Part shown: piece after piece, positions 42,414-52,133 of the stretch
How the letters are laid out: each line of letters starts with the position of its first letter
Position numbering within the stretch: position 1 is the stretch's first letter
Notes under the pieces: model-generated
Databases searched by the model: none
What the model saw: only the letters and a program-made list of their open reading frames with translations
Told to the model about the DNA's origin: nothing
Program-made: the position numbers and the translations under genes
NCBI RefSeq assembly: GCF_003710935.1
Contig: NZ_RHHS01000027.1
Coordinates: 62,001-126,000, forward strand
Length of the DNA: 64,000 nt
From: Brevibacillus gelatini
GTDB taxonomy: Bacteria; Bacillota; Bacilli; Brevibacillales; Brevibacillaceae
Direction: 5' to 3'

Positions 42414-44294
42414 ATGGAAAAAAAGCAGTTCCAGGCAGAATCCACGCGACTGTTGGAAATGATGATCCATTCCATTTACACGCAAAAAGAAATTTTTCTG
42501 CGTGAGCTGATTTCCAATGCGAGCGACGCGATTGATAAAATCTACTACAAATCGCTGACCGATCCTCAGCTCGTTTTCGATAAAGACAATTACTTCATTA
42601 AAATTACCATCGACAAAGATGCCCGCGAGCTGACGATTACCGATACAGGGATCGGTATGACCGCCGAAGAGCTGGAAACCAATCTGGGCGTGATCGCGAA
42701 AAGCGGCTCGCTCGCCTTCAAAAAAGAAATCGAAGCGCAGGATGGCTACAACATCATCGGGCAATTCGGGGTGGGCTTCTACTCTGCTTTCATGGTCGCC
42801 GATGTCGTGACCGTTATCAGCAAGGCGCTCGGGGCAGAGCAAGGCTACAAATGGCAGTCCAGCGGCGCAGACGGCTATACCATCGAGCCGTATGACAAAG
42901 AGACGGTCGGTACCACGATCATTCTCAAAATCAAGGAAAACACCGAAGAAGAGCGCTACGATGAGTTTCTGGAAGAGTATCGCTTAAGAGCGATCATCAA
43001 AAAATACTCGGACTTCATCCGCTACCCGATCAAAATGGACGTCACTACCCACAAGCCAAAAGAGGGCAGCGACAAAGAATTTGAGGAAGTGCGCGAAGAA
43101 CAGGTCATCAACAGCATGGTACCGATCTGGCGCAAAAACAAAAGCGAGCTGACAGATGAAGATTACGAGCAATTTTACGCAAGCAAGCACTACGGCTTTG
43201 ACAAGCCGCTTTCGCACATCCACGTCAGCGCGGACGGAGCCGTCGTCTATCAGGCGATTTTGTACATCCCGGAGAGCATTCCGTTTGACTACTACACCAA
43301 AGAGTACGAAAAAGGGCTGGAGCTGTATGCCAATGGTGTCCTCATCATGAACAAATGCGCAGACTTGCTGCCAGACTATTTCAGCTTCGTCAAAGGGATG
43401 GTCGATTCGGAGAGCCTGTCCCTCAACATTTCCCGCGAGATGCTGCAGCACGACCGCCAGTTGAAGCTGATCGCCAAAAACATCGCCAGCAAAATCAAGG
43501 GCCAACTGCAAAGCATGCAAAAGAACGAGCGGGAGAAGTACGAGAAGTTTTATCAGGCGTTTGGCCGCCAGCTCAAATACGGCGTGTACAGCGACTTCGG
43601 CACGCATAAGGAGACGCTGCAAGACCTGTTGATGTTCTACTCCTCGAAGGAGAAAAAGCTGGTGACGCTTGCCGAGTACGTGGAGAGAATGCCGGAAGAC
43701 CAAAAATACATTTACTACGCAACCGGAGAATCCAACGAGCGCATCGAAAAGCTGCCGCAGACCGAGCTTGTTGCCGACAAAGGCTACGAAATTTTGTACT
43801 TCACGGAAGACATCGACGAGTTTGCGATCAAAATGATGCGCACATACAAAGAAAAAGAGTTCCGTTCCGTCTCCAGTGCGGATTTGGGCATCGAAGCGGA
43901 CGATTCGGACAAGTCGGCAGACGCAGAAAACGCGGAGAACCAGGAGCTGTTCGCGTACATGAAGAGCCTGCTCGAAGGAAAAGTCACCAGCGTAAAAGCG
44001 TCCAAGCGGCTGAAATCGCATCCGGTTTGCCTGTCCAGCGAGGGCGATGTCACCATTGAGATGGAAAAAGTGCTGAACGCCATGCCGAACAGCCAGGGCG
44101 TCAAAGCGAAAAAGGTGCTGGAAATCAACGTCAACCACAACGTGTTCCAGTCGCTCAAGACAGCTTTTGCCGAGGACAAGGAAAAAGTAAACCTGTACAC
44201 CGCCCTGCTCTACAATCAGGCATTGCTGATCGAAGGCTTGCCGATTGAAGACCCGGTCGAGTTTACAAACGACATTTGCAAAATTATGGTGTAA
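42414..44294 (+). CDS. htpG: Molecular chaperone HtpG (Hsp90)
   Basis: The 626-residue bacterial Hsp90 has the N-terminal GHKL ATPase (about 1-215) with [21 protein letters not shown] and [13 protein letters not shown]. The middle domain (about 230-430) contains [11 protein letters not shown]. The C-terminal dimerisation domain ends near residue 620. It refolds and holds client proteins under stress. ATG 42414 follows AAGGGAG. The CIRCE element upstream is notable because B. subtilis htpG is not HrcA-controlled (established for B. subtilis). Confidence 0.97.
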   Translation: MEKKQFQAESTRLLEMMIHSIYTQKEIFLRELISNASDAIDKIYYKSLTDPQLVFDKDNYFIKITIDKDARELTITDTGIGMTAEELETNLGVIAKSGSLAFKKEIEAQDGYNIIGQFGVGFYSAFMVADVVTVISKALGAEQGYKWQSSGADGYTIEPYDKETVGTTIILKIKENTEEERYDEFLEEYRLRAIIKKYSDFIRYPIKMDVTTHKPKEGSDKEFEEVREEQVINSMVPIWRKNKSELTDEDYEQFYASKHYGFDKPLSHIHVSADGAVVYQAILYIPESIPFDYYTKEYEKGLELYANGVLIMNKCADLLPDYFSFVKGMVDSESLSLNISREMLQHDRQLKLIAKNIASKIKGQLQSMQKNEREKYEKFYQAFGRQLKYGVYSDFGTHKETLQDLLMFYSSKEKKLVTLAEYVERMPEDQKYIYYATGESNERIEKLPQTELVADKGYEILYFTEDIDEFAIKMMRTYKEKEFRSVSSADLGIEADDSDKSADAENAENQELFAYMKSLLEGKVTSVKASKRLKSHPVCLSSEGDVTIEMEKVLNAMPNSQGVKAKKVLEINVNHNVFQSLKTAFAEDKEKVNLYTALLYNQALLIEGLPIEDPVEFTNDICKIMV

Positions 44295-44336
44295 CCGCGC
44301 AAGCGAGCAACAGACCATGCGCGGGAAGCACGCACG

Positions 44337-44367
44337 AAAAGGGATGCACAAGCAGCATCCCTTTTCA
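44337..44367. terminator. htpG terminator (likely bidirectional)
   Basis: AAAAGGGATGC (44337-44347) with GCATCCCTTTT (44355-44365), next to the 3' end of the convergent DUF5701 gene. Confidence 0.78.
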
Positions 44368-44375
44368 CTTGCGGC

Positions 44376-45005
44376 CTAGTCGATCCCGACACGTCCCTGG
44401 CAGGAGGCAGAGCCGAGCCACGTATGCGGGTTTCCGGCCCAGCACCAGCCGAGCTTCGGCTTGCCCTGGCTGATCCACAGGGCGGTTACGCGGCGATCGC
44501 CACAGCGGGAGCCGAGCAGCGAAAAGCCGTTGTTTTTTCGCAGCAGGTCGGGGAAATGGGTAATCAGGGCAATCCCTTCCTCCACGGTCAGCGGCGAGCG
44601 GCCTTGCTCCAGCAGCCGGGGCAGGGCGTCGTTCGGCGTGACGTTGAGCGTCTGTCGCCCTGTATCAATGTCGAACAGCAGATAGACCATTCCGGCAGGC
44701 AGCTCGATGCCGGCAATCGGCTGGAAGCGGCGCAAATCTTCGTCATCCATGACGCTAAAGCCCGCCTTTTGTTGCCGTTCAACGAGCTGAATGGCGCGGC
44801 CGCAGTCGACCCATTCGCTTTTCACGACGAGAACAAACGGGGCGTAGCCTTCTGTCGCTTCCCGCCCGCCCGTTGCAAGAGCGGCAGCCTTTTCCTTTAG
44901 CGGCTCCACGTACTTCCGGAAGTCTGTCTCTGTCAGATTGAGCATGTCAGGATAGCCTTTTGCCACGAGGGTAGCAACTTGACGATCGAACTCCGTTTCA
45001 AACAT
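44376..45005 (-). CDS. DUF5701 family protein
   Basis: The 209-residue soluble protein has hallmarks of DUF5701: LVAKGYPDMLNLTETDFRKYV, YAPFVLVVKSEWVDCG, RRFQPIAGIELPAGMVYLLFDIDTG and LTVEEGIALITHFPDLL. It ends in RRVTALWISQGKPKLGWCWAGNPHTWLG. Function unknown. ATG 45005 is preferred because GGAGGAG lies 9 nt upstream; a start at 45026 would absorb that RBS. It is convergent with htpG and divergent from a MerR gene 188 bp away. Confidence 0.8.
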   Translation of the reverse strand: MFETEFDRQVATLVAKGYPDMLNLTETDFRKYVEPLKEKAAALATGGREATEGYAPFVLVVKSEWVDCGRAIQLVERQQKAGFSVMDDEDLRRFQPIAGIELPAGMVYLLFDIDTGRQTLNVTPNDALPRLLEQGRSPLTVEEGIALITHFPDLLRKNNGFSLLGSRCGDRRVTALWISQGKPKLGWCWAGNPHTWLGSASCQGRVGID

Positions 45006-45193
45006 GCAGCGAATCTCCTCCTTCAACTTTGAGCAAAAGGGTAGTTGCTCTATCCTTTTTAAGCTTACAACATTGGTGCCAATTCCAAGGTTAGAATGAA
45101 TTTGCTTCTGAAAAACATGCAGTCTCTCGCAAAAACTTTATAAGTATGCTTTAATCTTGGGAAAAGGAAATAGCAGAGGGGAGTCACTGACAG

Positions 45194-45898
45194 ATGCGGC
45201 CGATTGACATAGCCAGAAAGCTGAAACTGAGCACAAGCGCCCTGCGAAACTACGAAGCGCAAGGACTCGTTCCTCCGGCGGAGCGGTCTGAAAGCGGCTA
45301 TCGTCTGTACACGGACGTGCATGCGGCCTATTTTGCCTGTATTAAGGCAATGTCGCCGGGGTTCGGGATGGAAGTGACCGCCGAAGTGCTGCGGCACGTA
45401 CAGGATGGACAGCTCGATGCGGCGTTTTGGCGGGTGAATGAGGTGCAAGCACAATTGCAGCAGGACAAAAAGCTGGCAGAGCGCAATGTGCAAATGCTCG
45501 AAGAGGCAGCAGGGAAACAAGCGGAACATGGCGTGGCCGGGAAGTGGCTGACGATCAAGGATGCCGCCAGCGTGACAGGACTTCCCAGCTCTACGATTCG
45601 CCATTGGGAAAAAACCGGGCTGATTACGACCGTGCGCGATCCGAAAAACGGCTATCGGCTGTTCAACCGTTCGCACATTCACAAAATCATGCTGCTGCGA
45701 ACGTTGCGTGCGCAGGTGTACTCGCTCTCCGTCGTAGAGCTGAAAAACGCCATTGCCGAGATGAAGGAAGAAGATGTGCAGGAGGCGCGAAAAATTGCCA
45801 TGGACACCTTGCGTTATTTGCATGAGGTCAATTGCTGGCAAATGAGCGGCGTCCATGCGCTGTACGACCTGTGTCGTGTGCTGAAGCTGGTCGAATAA
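45194..45898 (+). CDS. Transcriptional regulator with two MerR DNA-binding domains
   Basis: The 234-residue protein has MerR HTH 1 at about 1-70 (IDIARKLKLSTSALRNYEAQGLVPP, RSESGYRLYT). A helical linker follows (about 75-112). MerR HTH 2 lies at about 116-185 (LTIKDAASVTGLPSSTIRHWEKTGLI, RDPKNGYRLFNRSHIHKIMLLRTLR), with a final helical part. A normal MerR protein has one HTH and forms a dimer; here both domains are in one chain, which might let a monomer bind an operator. No effector domain is recognisable. ATG 45194 follows GAGGGGAG. Confidence 0.8.
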   Translation: MRPIDIARKLKLSTSALRNYEAQGLVPPAERSESGYRLYTDVHAAYFACIKAMSPGFGMEVTAEVLRHVQDGQLDAAFWRVNEVQAQLQQDKKLAERNVQMLEEAAGKQAEHGVAGKWLTIKDAASVTGLPSSTIRHWEKTGLITTVRDPKNGYRLFNRSHIHKIMLLRTLRAQVYSLSVVELKNAIAEMKEEDVQEARKIAMDTLRYLHEVNCWQMSGVHALYDLCRVLKLVE

Positions 45899-45940
45899 GG
45901 GGGATGATTCCTGGGCAGACGAAGTCGGGCAACCGGGATG

Positions 45941-46771
45941 CTAAAATATGTTTTCCTGCTTCCATTTTAACTTGCGAAAAAACAGCGGCAGCTCCTGTTC
46001 ATGCAGTGGCTTGCTCAGCAAATAGCCTTGGACAAAATCGCACTTCCATTTTTGCAAGGTATGGAGTTGCTCGTACGTTTCGATGCCTTCTGCGACGACC
46101 GTGAACCCCAGCTTTCGCGCCAGAGAAATGATCCATTCGACGAGCACGGTCCCTTCGAAATGATTGTTGATGTGTGACACAAACGAGCGGTCGATTTTGA
46201 TCGTGGAGAGGGGGAGTGTCGTGATGTATTCAAGCGTGGAGTATTCCGTCCCGAAATCATCCAGAACAATTTTGATGCCGTGATGGGCAAATTTTTTCAG
46301 GGAGTCGATCCGTCTGTCCTTGAGCGAGATGCGGTCCCGTTCCGTCAGCTCCAGTTCCAGCGATTGAGGAGAGAGCGCGGTTTTACGCAATATGCGGCAC
46401 ACGCGATCGAAAAAAAGGGAGTCTTGCAATTGCAGGCCCGACAGATTGACAGACATGACGGAATTGGGCATGTACTTTTCCTGAATGTGCTTGTTCTGTT
46501 CACAAGCAGTCTGGATGACCCAGTCTCCGATGGAATAAATCAGGCCTGTTTCCTCGGCGAGCGGGATAAATTCTCCGGGGGAAATCGGTCCGTAGATCGG
46601 ATGATGCCATCTGAGCAATGCCTCGAAGCCGCGCACGTTTCCGGAGACGGTCTCAAATAGGGGCTGGTAGTGCAAGGTAAGCTGCTGCAGTCGCAACGCC
46701 TCCTGCAAATCATTGGCCAGTCTCAGCTTGTGCTCCATGTCCTCGTCTGTTGCGAGCGATGTATACTCCAT
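45941..46771 (-). CDS. EAL domain cyclic-di-GMP phosphodiesterase
   Basis: The 276-residue protein is almost only an EAL domain. Catalytic signature residues are present: FEALLRW (about 49-55), the Asn in SVNLSG (about 108), ELTERD (about 140), LDDFGTEYS (about 171), KIDRSFV (about 193), VAEGIET (about 229) and VQGYLLSKPL (about 250). It should hydrolyse c-di-GMP to pGpG. Gly of the usual FGTGYS is Glu here, close to loop 6, and might affect activity. No sensor or GGDEF domain. Start has GGAGGG upstream. It follows a response-regulator gene on the same strand. Confidence 0.9.
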   Translation of the reverse strand: MEYTSLATDEDMEHKLRLANDLQEALRLQQLTLHYQPLFETVSGNVRGFEALLRWHHPIYGPISPGEFIPLAEETGLIYSIGDWVIQTACEQNKHIQEKYMPNSVMSVNLSGLQLQDSLFFDRVCRILRKTALSPQSLELELTERDRISLKDRRIDSLKKFAHHGIKIVLDDFGTEYSTLEYITTLPLSTIKIDRSFVSHINNHFEGTVLVEWIISLARKLGFTVVAEGIETYEQLHTLQKWKCDFVQGYLLSKPLHEQELPLFFRKLKWKQENIF

Positions 46772-46872
46772 TTTTTACCCTCCATATACAGTCCATGCCT
46801 TCTGGGATTGATTATGCACCTGAAATATTAGATAAGTTTCTGGCTAGGTATTAGGAGAGTGTGAAATAATCT

Positions 46873-46910
46873 CAAAAAAACAGCACCATCCCATGCGAGA
46901 TGATGCTGTT
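46873..46910 (-). terminator. Terminator of the response regulator gene
   Basis: On the minus strand AACAGCATCATC (46910-46899) pairs with GATGGTGCTGTT (46890-46879), then T5 or more. Confidence 0.78.
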
Positions 46911-46916
46911 TGTCTG

Positions 46917-47633
46917 CTAGTTTCCGGAAATGAATTTATACCCGACACCCCAGACGGTTCGAATGTATTTCGGCTCTTTCGGATTGTCCTCGATTTTTTT
47001 GCGCAGGTTGGCGATATGGACGTCAATCGCCCGGTCTGTGACAAAGGAATCGAACCCGCGAAGCTCATAGAGCAGTTCCTCTCGACTGAACACCTTGCCT
47101 TCGTTTGTAATGAACAGGCGCATGATCTCAAATTCGGAAAACGTCGTCTCGACGTGAAACTGGTTGACGTAGATCGCCCTGCGCTCCAGGTCAATCAGAA
47201 AGGTGTTTTCCGAGCAAGGGATTGTCGTATCAGTCTGCTCTGTATTTTCTATCGAGGTGGGCTGCTGGTATTGGTGAGTTCGGCGAATCATGGCTCCAAT
47301 TTTTGCTGAAATTTCTCTGAGTGAAAAGGGCTTGCAAATGTAATCGTCCGCTCCTGCTTGCAAGGCTTCTACACGATCTGATACGTCTGTTTTCATCGAG
47401 ACGATCAGGATAGGCGCAAACGAAAAACTGCGCAGTTCGCTGCACAACCGGGTACCGTTCATATCCGGCAAAATCATGTCCACAAGGAAGACATCCGGAG
47501 AAAAAGACTTCGCCAGTTCCAGACCTTTTTGTCCATGATCTGCTATTTTCACAGAATAGCCTTCCTCGGTTAAATACATGGCCAGCATTTCGCCCATAAT
47601 CTGATCGTCTTCGATTATTAATAGTTTGTACAT
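46917..47633 (-). CDS. OmpR/PhoB family response regulator
   Basis: The 238-residue regulator has a receiver domain (about 1-118) with acidic pair ED (about 8-9), phospho-Asp in VFLVDMILPDMNG (about 51) and Lys in ICKPFSLRE (about 101). The C-terminal winged helix (about 140-235) has FSEFEIMRLFITNEGKVFSREELL, TDRAIDVHIANLRKKIED and IRTVWGVGYKF. It follows the hybrid histidine kinase gene by 147 bp on the same strand and is the likely output of that phosphorelay. ATG 47633 matches the usual family start; the open frame upstream is not conserved. Confidence 0.93.
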   Translation of the reverse strand: MYKLLIIEDDQIMGEMLAMYLTEEGYSVKIADHGQKGLELAKSFSPDVFLVDMILPDMNGTRLCSELRSFSFAPILIVSMKTDVSDRVEALQAGADDYICKPFSLREISAKIGAMIRRTHQYQQPTSIENTEQTDTTIPCSENTFLIDLERRAIYVNQFHVETTFSEFEIMRLFITNEGKVFSREELLYELRGFDSFVTDRAIDVHIANLRKKIEDNPKEPKYIRTVWGVGYKFISGN

Positions 47634-47780
47634 CAGATTCTTCACTCTTTCTGCGAGAAAGTTGTACATAAAGATGGGAAAGAGCTAGTATATGATTCAT
47701 ATTTTCCTAATACTTTTCTCATATTTTAGCAAAAAAACGGGGAAAATGGACCTGCTTTCACGAAAAATGCGAAAAACTTA

Positions 47781-50723
47781 TTAGGATAATGCCAGAGTTT
47801 CCAGCCATTCGCTGGTCAGTGCTAACACTTCGTTCAACTGCCATTCCAGCTCGCTCATACATTCTTCACAATCGCTTAGGCTTGCCGCCTGAGAAAGCAG
47901 GTCCTCCACCTTTCTTGATACGAGCAGCAATCGTTGGGCTGACAAATTGCCCGCCACGCCGCTTAAGGTGTGGACCATGCGCTGCGCTTCCTGTGTATTG
48001 CCCTCGCGGAGCGTCTTTTGCAGCCGCTGGAAAAAATCTGCATACTCGCGGGTAAACGTCCGGAGAATTTGCGTGTAGATCGGTATTTTTCCGTCCAGAC
48101 GATCTAGTGCGAGAGACACATCCAGACAAGGCACAGGGATGAGCTGCTTTAACGTTTCCTTCATCTCGCCCAGATGAATCGGCTTGGTGATGACGCCGTT
48201 CATGCCCGAGCGGTAGCAATTGTCGTGCTCAGCCTGGATGACGCTCGCCGTCATGGCGATGATCGGCAGGCTCGCGTATTGCTTGTGCTGTCGAATGCGC
48301 TGCGTCGCTTCACAGCCGTCCACCTCCGGCATGTGGACGTCCATCAGAATCAGATCCCATTTTTTCGTAGGAAGAAGCTCCAGCACTTCCCGCCCGTTTT
48401 TGGCGACCGTAACGGCATAGCCTTCCCGACGCAGAAAGTCAATAGAGACCAGCCGATTGATCTCGTTGTCTTCCGCCAGCATGATTTTGCCGCGATGCCC
48501 GGGAAACAGGACGTTCTCGGCAGGAGCGTTCTGCGCGGAAGCCGGGACGTGGGCGGTGTGCATGTCCTTGTGCTCCTGCGCTCCCCGCAGGGCACGCGCC
48601 ACATCCATGCGCGTAATCGGCTTGATGAGCACGGCGTCGGGCTGGACAGCTTCTTCCAGTGAGGCAAGCTCGTCGCGTCCGTACTCGGTCGTCATGGCGA
48701 TGGTCGCCGCGTTGCAGGCTTTGGCGAGCGTGTGCAGGCGCCAGAGCGACTCGACTCCGTACATGTCTTCCGCCTCCATGTCGACGAAAACAAAGCGAAT
48801 CGGAGCGGATTCGTCAGCCTGCTCCAGCAGCGCAAACGCCTCTTTCCACGAGGCTGTGCAGATTGGGACAAAGTGCAAGCCGGACAGCATCTCCGCCAGA
48901 CTGCTGCGCATTTGGTCATGATCCTCCACGATCAGGACGCGCTGGTTTGCGTAGCCTGCCGGAAGCAGGGAGCCGGGGCTTTCGCTGTCCTGCCATGGCG
49001 CATGCTCGAACGAAAGGGTAAAAGCGAAGCGGCTTCCCGAGCCAATCGCGCTCGTAACTTCGAGGGTCCCGCCCATCATTTCCACGAGACTGCGCGAGAT
49101 GACGAGGCCCAGTCCAGTACCGCCGTATTTTCTGCTCGTCGTGCCGTCCGCTTGGGTAAACGGCTCAAACAGCTTGCTCAACTGCTCCGCTGTCATGCCA
49201 ATGCCCGTATCCTCCACAGCAAAGTGCAACTTCAGGCTCTTTTCGTTTTCCTGCACGAGCGAGATGCGCAAGGCAACGTGTCCGTGCTCCGTAAACTTGA
49301 TCGCGTTGTGGCACAAATTGAGCAAAATCTGCTCCAGCCGATGCTGGTCCCCGATCAGCTTGGGCAGCAATTTCGGCGGCATTTCGACGATGATCTCGAT
49401 TTGCTTCCTTCCAAGGTAAATGCTCAGCATGTGCGTGAGCCGCCGGACAAAGTCGTCGAGGTCAAAGCTGGCTTTTTCCAGCACCAGCTTGCCGGCTTCG
49501 ATCTTGGAAAAGTCGAGAATCTCGTTGATGAGCCGCAGCAGAACCTGGGAGGAAGAAAGAATTTTGTCCAGGTAATCTTTTTGCATCACGGTCATGACGG
49601 TTTTTTGCATCAGCTGTGACAGGCCGATGATTCCGTTTAGCGGAGTGCGGATTTCGTGGCTCATCCGTGCCAGAAAATCGGTTTTGGCTTTGCTCGCTTC
49701 TTCCGCTTCTTCCTTTGCGGTCAACAGCTCCGCCTGGATGCGTTGCTGCTCTTTGAGCATGATGTGCAGCAGATGAGCGAGCAGACCGACCAGAATACAA
49801 ATCGACAGCCCGGTAATCACGCTGGACAGCCGCTGCACGGAGTTCAGCTGGTCGAGAGCTTCACTCGTGGGCAAAACGGCCGCGATGGACCAGCCTGTAG
49901 ATGCGACAGGCGCATAGCCGATGTAGTAGCTGCTGCCGTCGATGGAGGCGAGCTGCAGCCCTTTTCGACCAGCGATCATGTTCTGGGCGATTTGTCCCAT
50001 GTCTCCAGAAAACTCGGTCAGCTTTTGCCGACTGACAAGCTCGGAATCGGGGTGATACATGATCGTCCCGTCCCTGGAGAGCAGAATGGCATAGCCGGAT
50101 TTGCCAATGGGATAGCTGCCGAGCATCTGCGGGATGTCATCGAGTAAAATATCAATGGCGACGAAGCCCAACAGCTTTCCGTTCTCTTTCAGCTTCATGG
50201 TGCCGCTGGTGACCATTTTTTTGGTCAGGAAATCTTCGTACGGCTCAGAAAAAACCACTCCGTCCGAGCGAATGGCGTCCTGGTACCAAGGCCGTTGCTG
50301 GATGGACAAGTCTTCACTCGTAAACTCGTTTGCGTTGCCAAGCATGAAGTTGCCCGCTTGACTGGAAACCCAGACAAGTTGCAGACTTTGATCCAGCTTC
50401 TGAACGCCGGACAATGCGGCTACAAGATCCGGGTAATCAGGATTGGAAAACGCATCGTCCCGCGTTTGCACGGTTTGCAGGTAGCGACGAACTGCCGGGT
50501 TGGTGCTCATTTGCTTGAGGAGAAAGCTTTTCTGGGAGAAAAAAGCGTTCATTCGTTCCGCAAGCGCCTGGCTTTGTAATGTCAGCTTCGTCTCGATCTC
50601 GTTTATCATGATCCGATTGGTTTGAGAGCGCACAATGTAGCTGGACAGAGAGAAGGCGACGACGATGATTAACAGAATGAGGATGGTCAATTTTCGGGCA
50701 TGGCTGACGTGAAAAATTTTCAT
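47781..50723 (-). CDS. Hybrid sensor histidine kinase: Cache-HisKA-HATPase-REC-REC-HPt
   Basis: The 980-residue membrane kinase has TM1 (about 12-33) and an extracellular dCache sensor (about 40-295; [20 protein letters not shown] is typical). TM2 lies at about 301-323. HisKA has [11 protein letters not shown] (His about 354), and HATPase_c spans about 465-580. REC1 (about 590-710) has an atypical VDMEAED after the Asp. REC2 (about 743-860) has [13 protein letters not shown]. The C-terminal HPt domain has MVHTLSG (His about 916). This is a full phosphorelay chain. ATG 50723 follows GAGG. The ligand is unknown. Confidence 0.93.
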   Translation of the reverse strand: MKIFHVSHARKLTILILLIIVVAFSLSSYIVRSQTNRIMINEIETKLTLQSQALAERMNAFFSQKSFLLKQMSTNPAVRRYLQTVQTRDDAFSNPDYPDLVAALSGVQKLDQSLQLVWVSSQAGNFMLGNANEFTSEDLSIQQRPWYQDAIRSDGVVFSEPYEDFLTKKMVTSGTMKLKENGKLLGFVAIDILLDDIPQMLGSYPIGKSGYAILLSRDGTIMYHPDSELVSRQKLTEFSGDMGQIAQNMIAGRKGLQLASIDGSSYYIGYAPVASTGWSIAAVLPTSEALDQLNSVQRLSSVITGLSICILVGLLAHLLHIMLKEQQRIQAELLTAKEEAEEASKAKTDFLARMSHEIRTPLNGIIGLSQLMQKTVMTVMQKDYLDKILSSSQVLLRLINEILDFSKIEAGKLVLEKASFDLDDFVRRLTHMLSIYLGRKQIEIIVEMPPKLLPKLIGDQHRLEQILLNLCHNAIKFTEHGHVALRISLVQENEKSLKLHFAVEDTGIGMTAEQLSKLFEPFTQADGTTSRKYGGTGLGLVISRSLVEMMGGTLEVTSAIGSGSRFAFTLSFEHAPWQDSESPGSLLPAGYANQRVLIVEDHDQMRSSLAEMLSGLHFVPICTASWKEAFALLEQADESAPIRFVFVDMEAEDMYGVESLWRLHTLAKACNAATIAMTTEYGRDELASLEEAVQPDAVLIKPITRMDVARALRGAQEHKDMHTAHVPASAQNAPAENVLFPGHRGKIMLAEDNEINRLVSIDFLRREGYAVTVAKNGREVLELLPTKKWDLILMDVHMPEVDGCEATQRIRQHKQYASLPIIAMTASVIQAEHDNCYRSGMNGVITKPIHLGEMKETLKQLIPVPCLDVSLALDRLDGKIPIYTQILRTFTREYADFFQRLQKTLREGNTQEAQRMVHTLSGVAGNLSAQRLLLVSRKVEDLLSQAASLSDCEECMSELEWQLNEVLALTSEWLETLALS

Positions 50724-50820
50724 GTACGACCTCGCTATTTGGATGGAATCGGGAAAAGACGATACTCCATTCGGATTTTTGTGTAAAATATTGGATGATG
50801 GCAAAGGAGGGGCTGCGTGC

Positions 50821-51138
50821 ATGTACACGTCGTTGACTGTGAAATATTTGAAAATTTCTTCTTATATCAAGCTCTGTGTAGGAGCAGGCTTTTCTCTCGG
50901 CCTGCTGATCGGGCTTTTCCAACTGGTTGTCCTGCTTTTGATGCGTGCAGTGGATCATACCGGAACAGCGGAAGCGACAAGTATCCTGGGCAGTCTGCTT
51001 AGACTCGTGGGAACAGTTTCAGCATACACGTTAGGGGCGTTGTTTTTTAGCCTTATTTCTTATTTTCCGTTTATGTTTCTGCTCAAACGTAAAAATGGCA
51101 TCGCGATTGAAGGGATCTTTGATTCAGGGACGGAGTAA
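50821..51138 (+). CDS. Hypothetical two-helix membrane protein (105 aa)
   Basis: ATG 50821 follows AAAGGAGGGG. The product has two hydrophobic segments (about 18-42, [21 protein letters not shown], and about 64-88, [18 protein letters not shown] type) and a short polar tail ending FDSGTE. It is divergent from the hybrid kinase with about 97 bp between starts. After the TAA the same frame stays open for another 56 codons, so the gene may once have been longer. I recognise no family. Confidence 0.6.
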   Translation: MYTSLTVKYLKISSYIKLCVGAGFSLGLLIGLFQLVVLLLMRAVDHTGTAEATSILGSLLRLVGTVSAYTLGALFFSLISYFPFMFLLKRKNGIAIEGIFDSGTE

Positions 51139-51309
51139 ACCGATCATGACGTTCAGGAGAGAATCGCCCATGCGATTCATCGCGGAGAGCTTACCCGTCC
51201 GATTGCCGAGTATCTCGTGCCCAAGGTGAACCTGCCGGACCGCCAGAGGCAGGCCGGCTCGCAGGCGCAGCTTCGCGTAGAGAACGAGCCGGAAGCGAGC
51301 AAGTCATAA
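51139..51309 (+). pseudogene. In-frame open segment after the stop of the 105-aa gene
   Basis: In the same frame as the gene before it, directly after TAA 51136-51138, codons run to a TAA at 51307. They give a hydrophilic peptide (VQERIAHAIHRGELTRPIAE, YLVPKVNLPDRQR...) with coding-like composition. No RBS or start is visible near its beginning. It ends exactly at the border of the IS200-type element. It is either the C-terminal part of a gene broken by a nonsense codon or a fragment left by the IS insertion. Confidence 0.4.
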
Positions 51310-52035
51310 CCACCGGCTTAGCCGGTGGCTTCCATCAGCCCTATAAGGGCATGTTACAAGCAAGCGCCTGAAAGGCGCACTGAAAGTCTGCCAACCGCGT
51401 ATTGCCTCGGGCTGCCCCTAAAAAGGGGCTTTTTATCTGCCCTTTTTCACCGACTCACCCGTAAACGGGTCAACCAGCTCTTTCATCGTCAATTGCTCGT
51501 AATTTTTGTCCTCCACTAACTGATTGCGAATGTACTCTTCTATTACCTTTTTGTTTCTCCCCACCGTATCCACATAGTACCCTCTACACCAAAATTGGCG
51601 GTTCCCATATCGGTATTTCATGTTTGCAAACTTATCAAAAATCATCAGAGAGCTTTTCCCTTTTAAGTAGCCCATGAACTCAGATACACTTAGTTTTGGT
51701 GGAATGCTTACCAGCATGTGAATATGATCCACGCAGGCTTCTCCTTCGATAATCTCCACCCCTTTTCGTTCACATAACTCCCGCAATATCTTTCCGATCT
51801 CTCTTCTCAATTTTCCGTATATCACTTGTCTACGGTATTTCGGCGCAAATACAATATGGTATTTGCAGTTCCATTTGGTATGTGCTAGACTGCTTTTGTC
51901 CATCCTTTGTCCTCCTGTGATTCATGTGAGCGGTTGGCAGACCGGCTCTCATCTTATCACTGGGTTCAAAGGATGGCTACTCATAGCTATAAGCTTTCCT
52001 GAACCCCCAGTCGAACTGGGGGTTTTCGCTATACA
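51310..52035 (-). mobile_element. IS200-type insertion sequence (IS200/IS605 family, tnpA only)
   Basis: About 0.73 kb with a single Y1 transposase gene and no tnpB. Both ends carry the subterminal hairpins used by these transposases instead of inverted repeats: CCACCGGC-TTA-GCCGGTGG near 51312-51330 and CCCCCAG-TCGAA-CTGGGGG near 52004-52022. The exact ends are approximate. The element abuts the open segment at 51139-51309 on one side and the permease terminator on the other. Confidence 0.85.
51433..51903 (-). CDS. tnpA: IS200/IS605 family transposase TnpA (Y1 HUH)
   Basis: The 156-residue HUH-type transposase opens with the family hallmark HTKWNCKYHIVFAPKYRR. The metal-binding HUH motif is VDHIHMLVSIPP (about 58-69), and the catalytic Tyr is in the region ending KKVIEEYIRNQ (about 128). 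It is full length and intact, so the element may still move as single-stranded DNA. RBS GGAGGACAAAGG precedes the start. Confidence 0.95.
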   Translation of the reverse strand: MDKSSLAHTKWNCKYHIVFAPKYRRQVIYGKLRREIGKILRELCERKGVEIIEGEACVDHIHMLVSIPPKLSVSEFMGYLKGKSSLMIFDKFANMKYRYGNRQFWCRGYYVDTVGRNKKVIEEYIRNQLVEDKNYEQLTMKELVDPFTGESVKKGR

Positions 52036-52079
52036 ATAAAAAGCATCCCGCGAACGCCTGATGCAGTCGCGGGATGCTT
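52036..52079 (-). terminator. Terminator of the amino-acid permease gene
   Basis: A 13-bp perfect stem: AAGCATCCCGCGA (52041-52053) with TCGCGGGATGCTT (52067-52079). The minus strand ends in T5. A second hairpin (ACACATC 52093-52099 with GATGTGT 52108-52114) lies closer to the gene and suits the other direction. Confidence 0.78.
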
Positions 52080-52133
52080 GTCCTGGTCTGAAACACATCG
52101 GGAGCAGGATGTGTTTTTTTGTTTGGTCGCCTG

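Noticed and set aside
42984-44351. 455-codon open frame antisense to htpG
   Set aside because: Shadow of the Hsp90 coding sequence.
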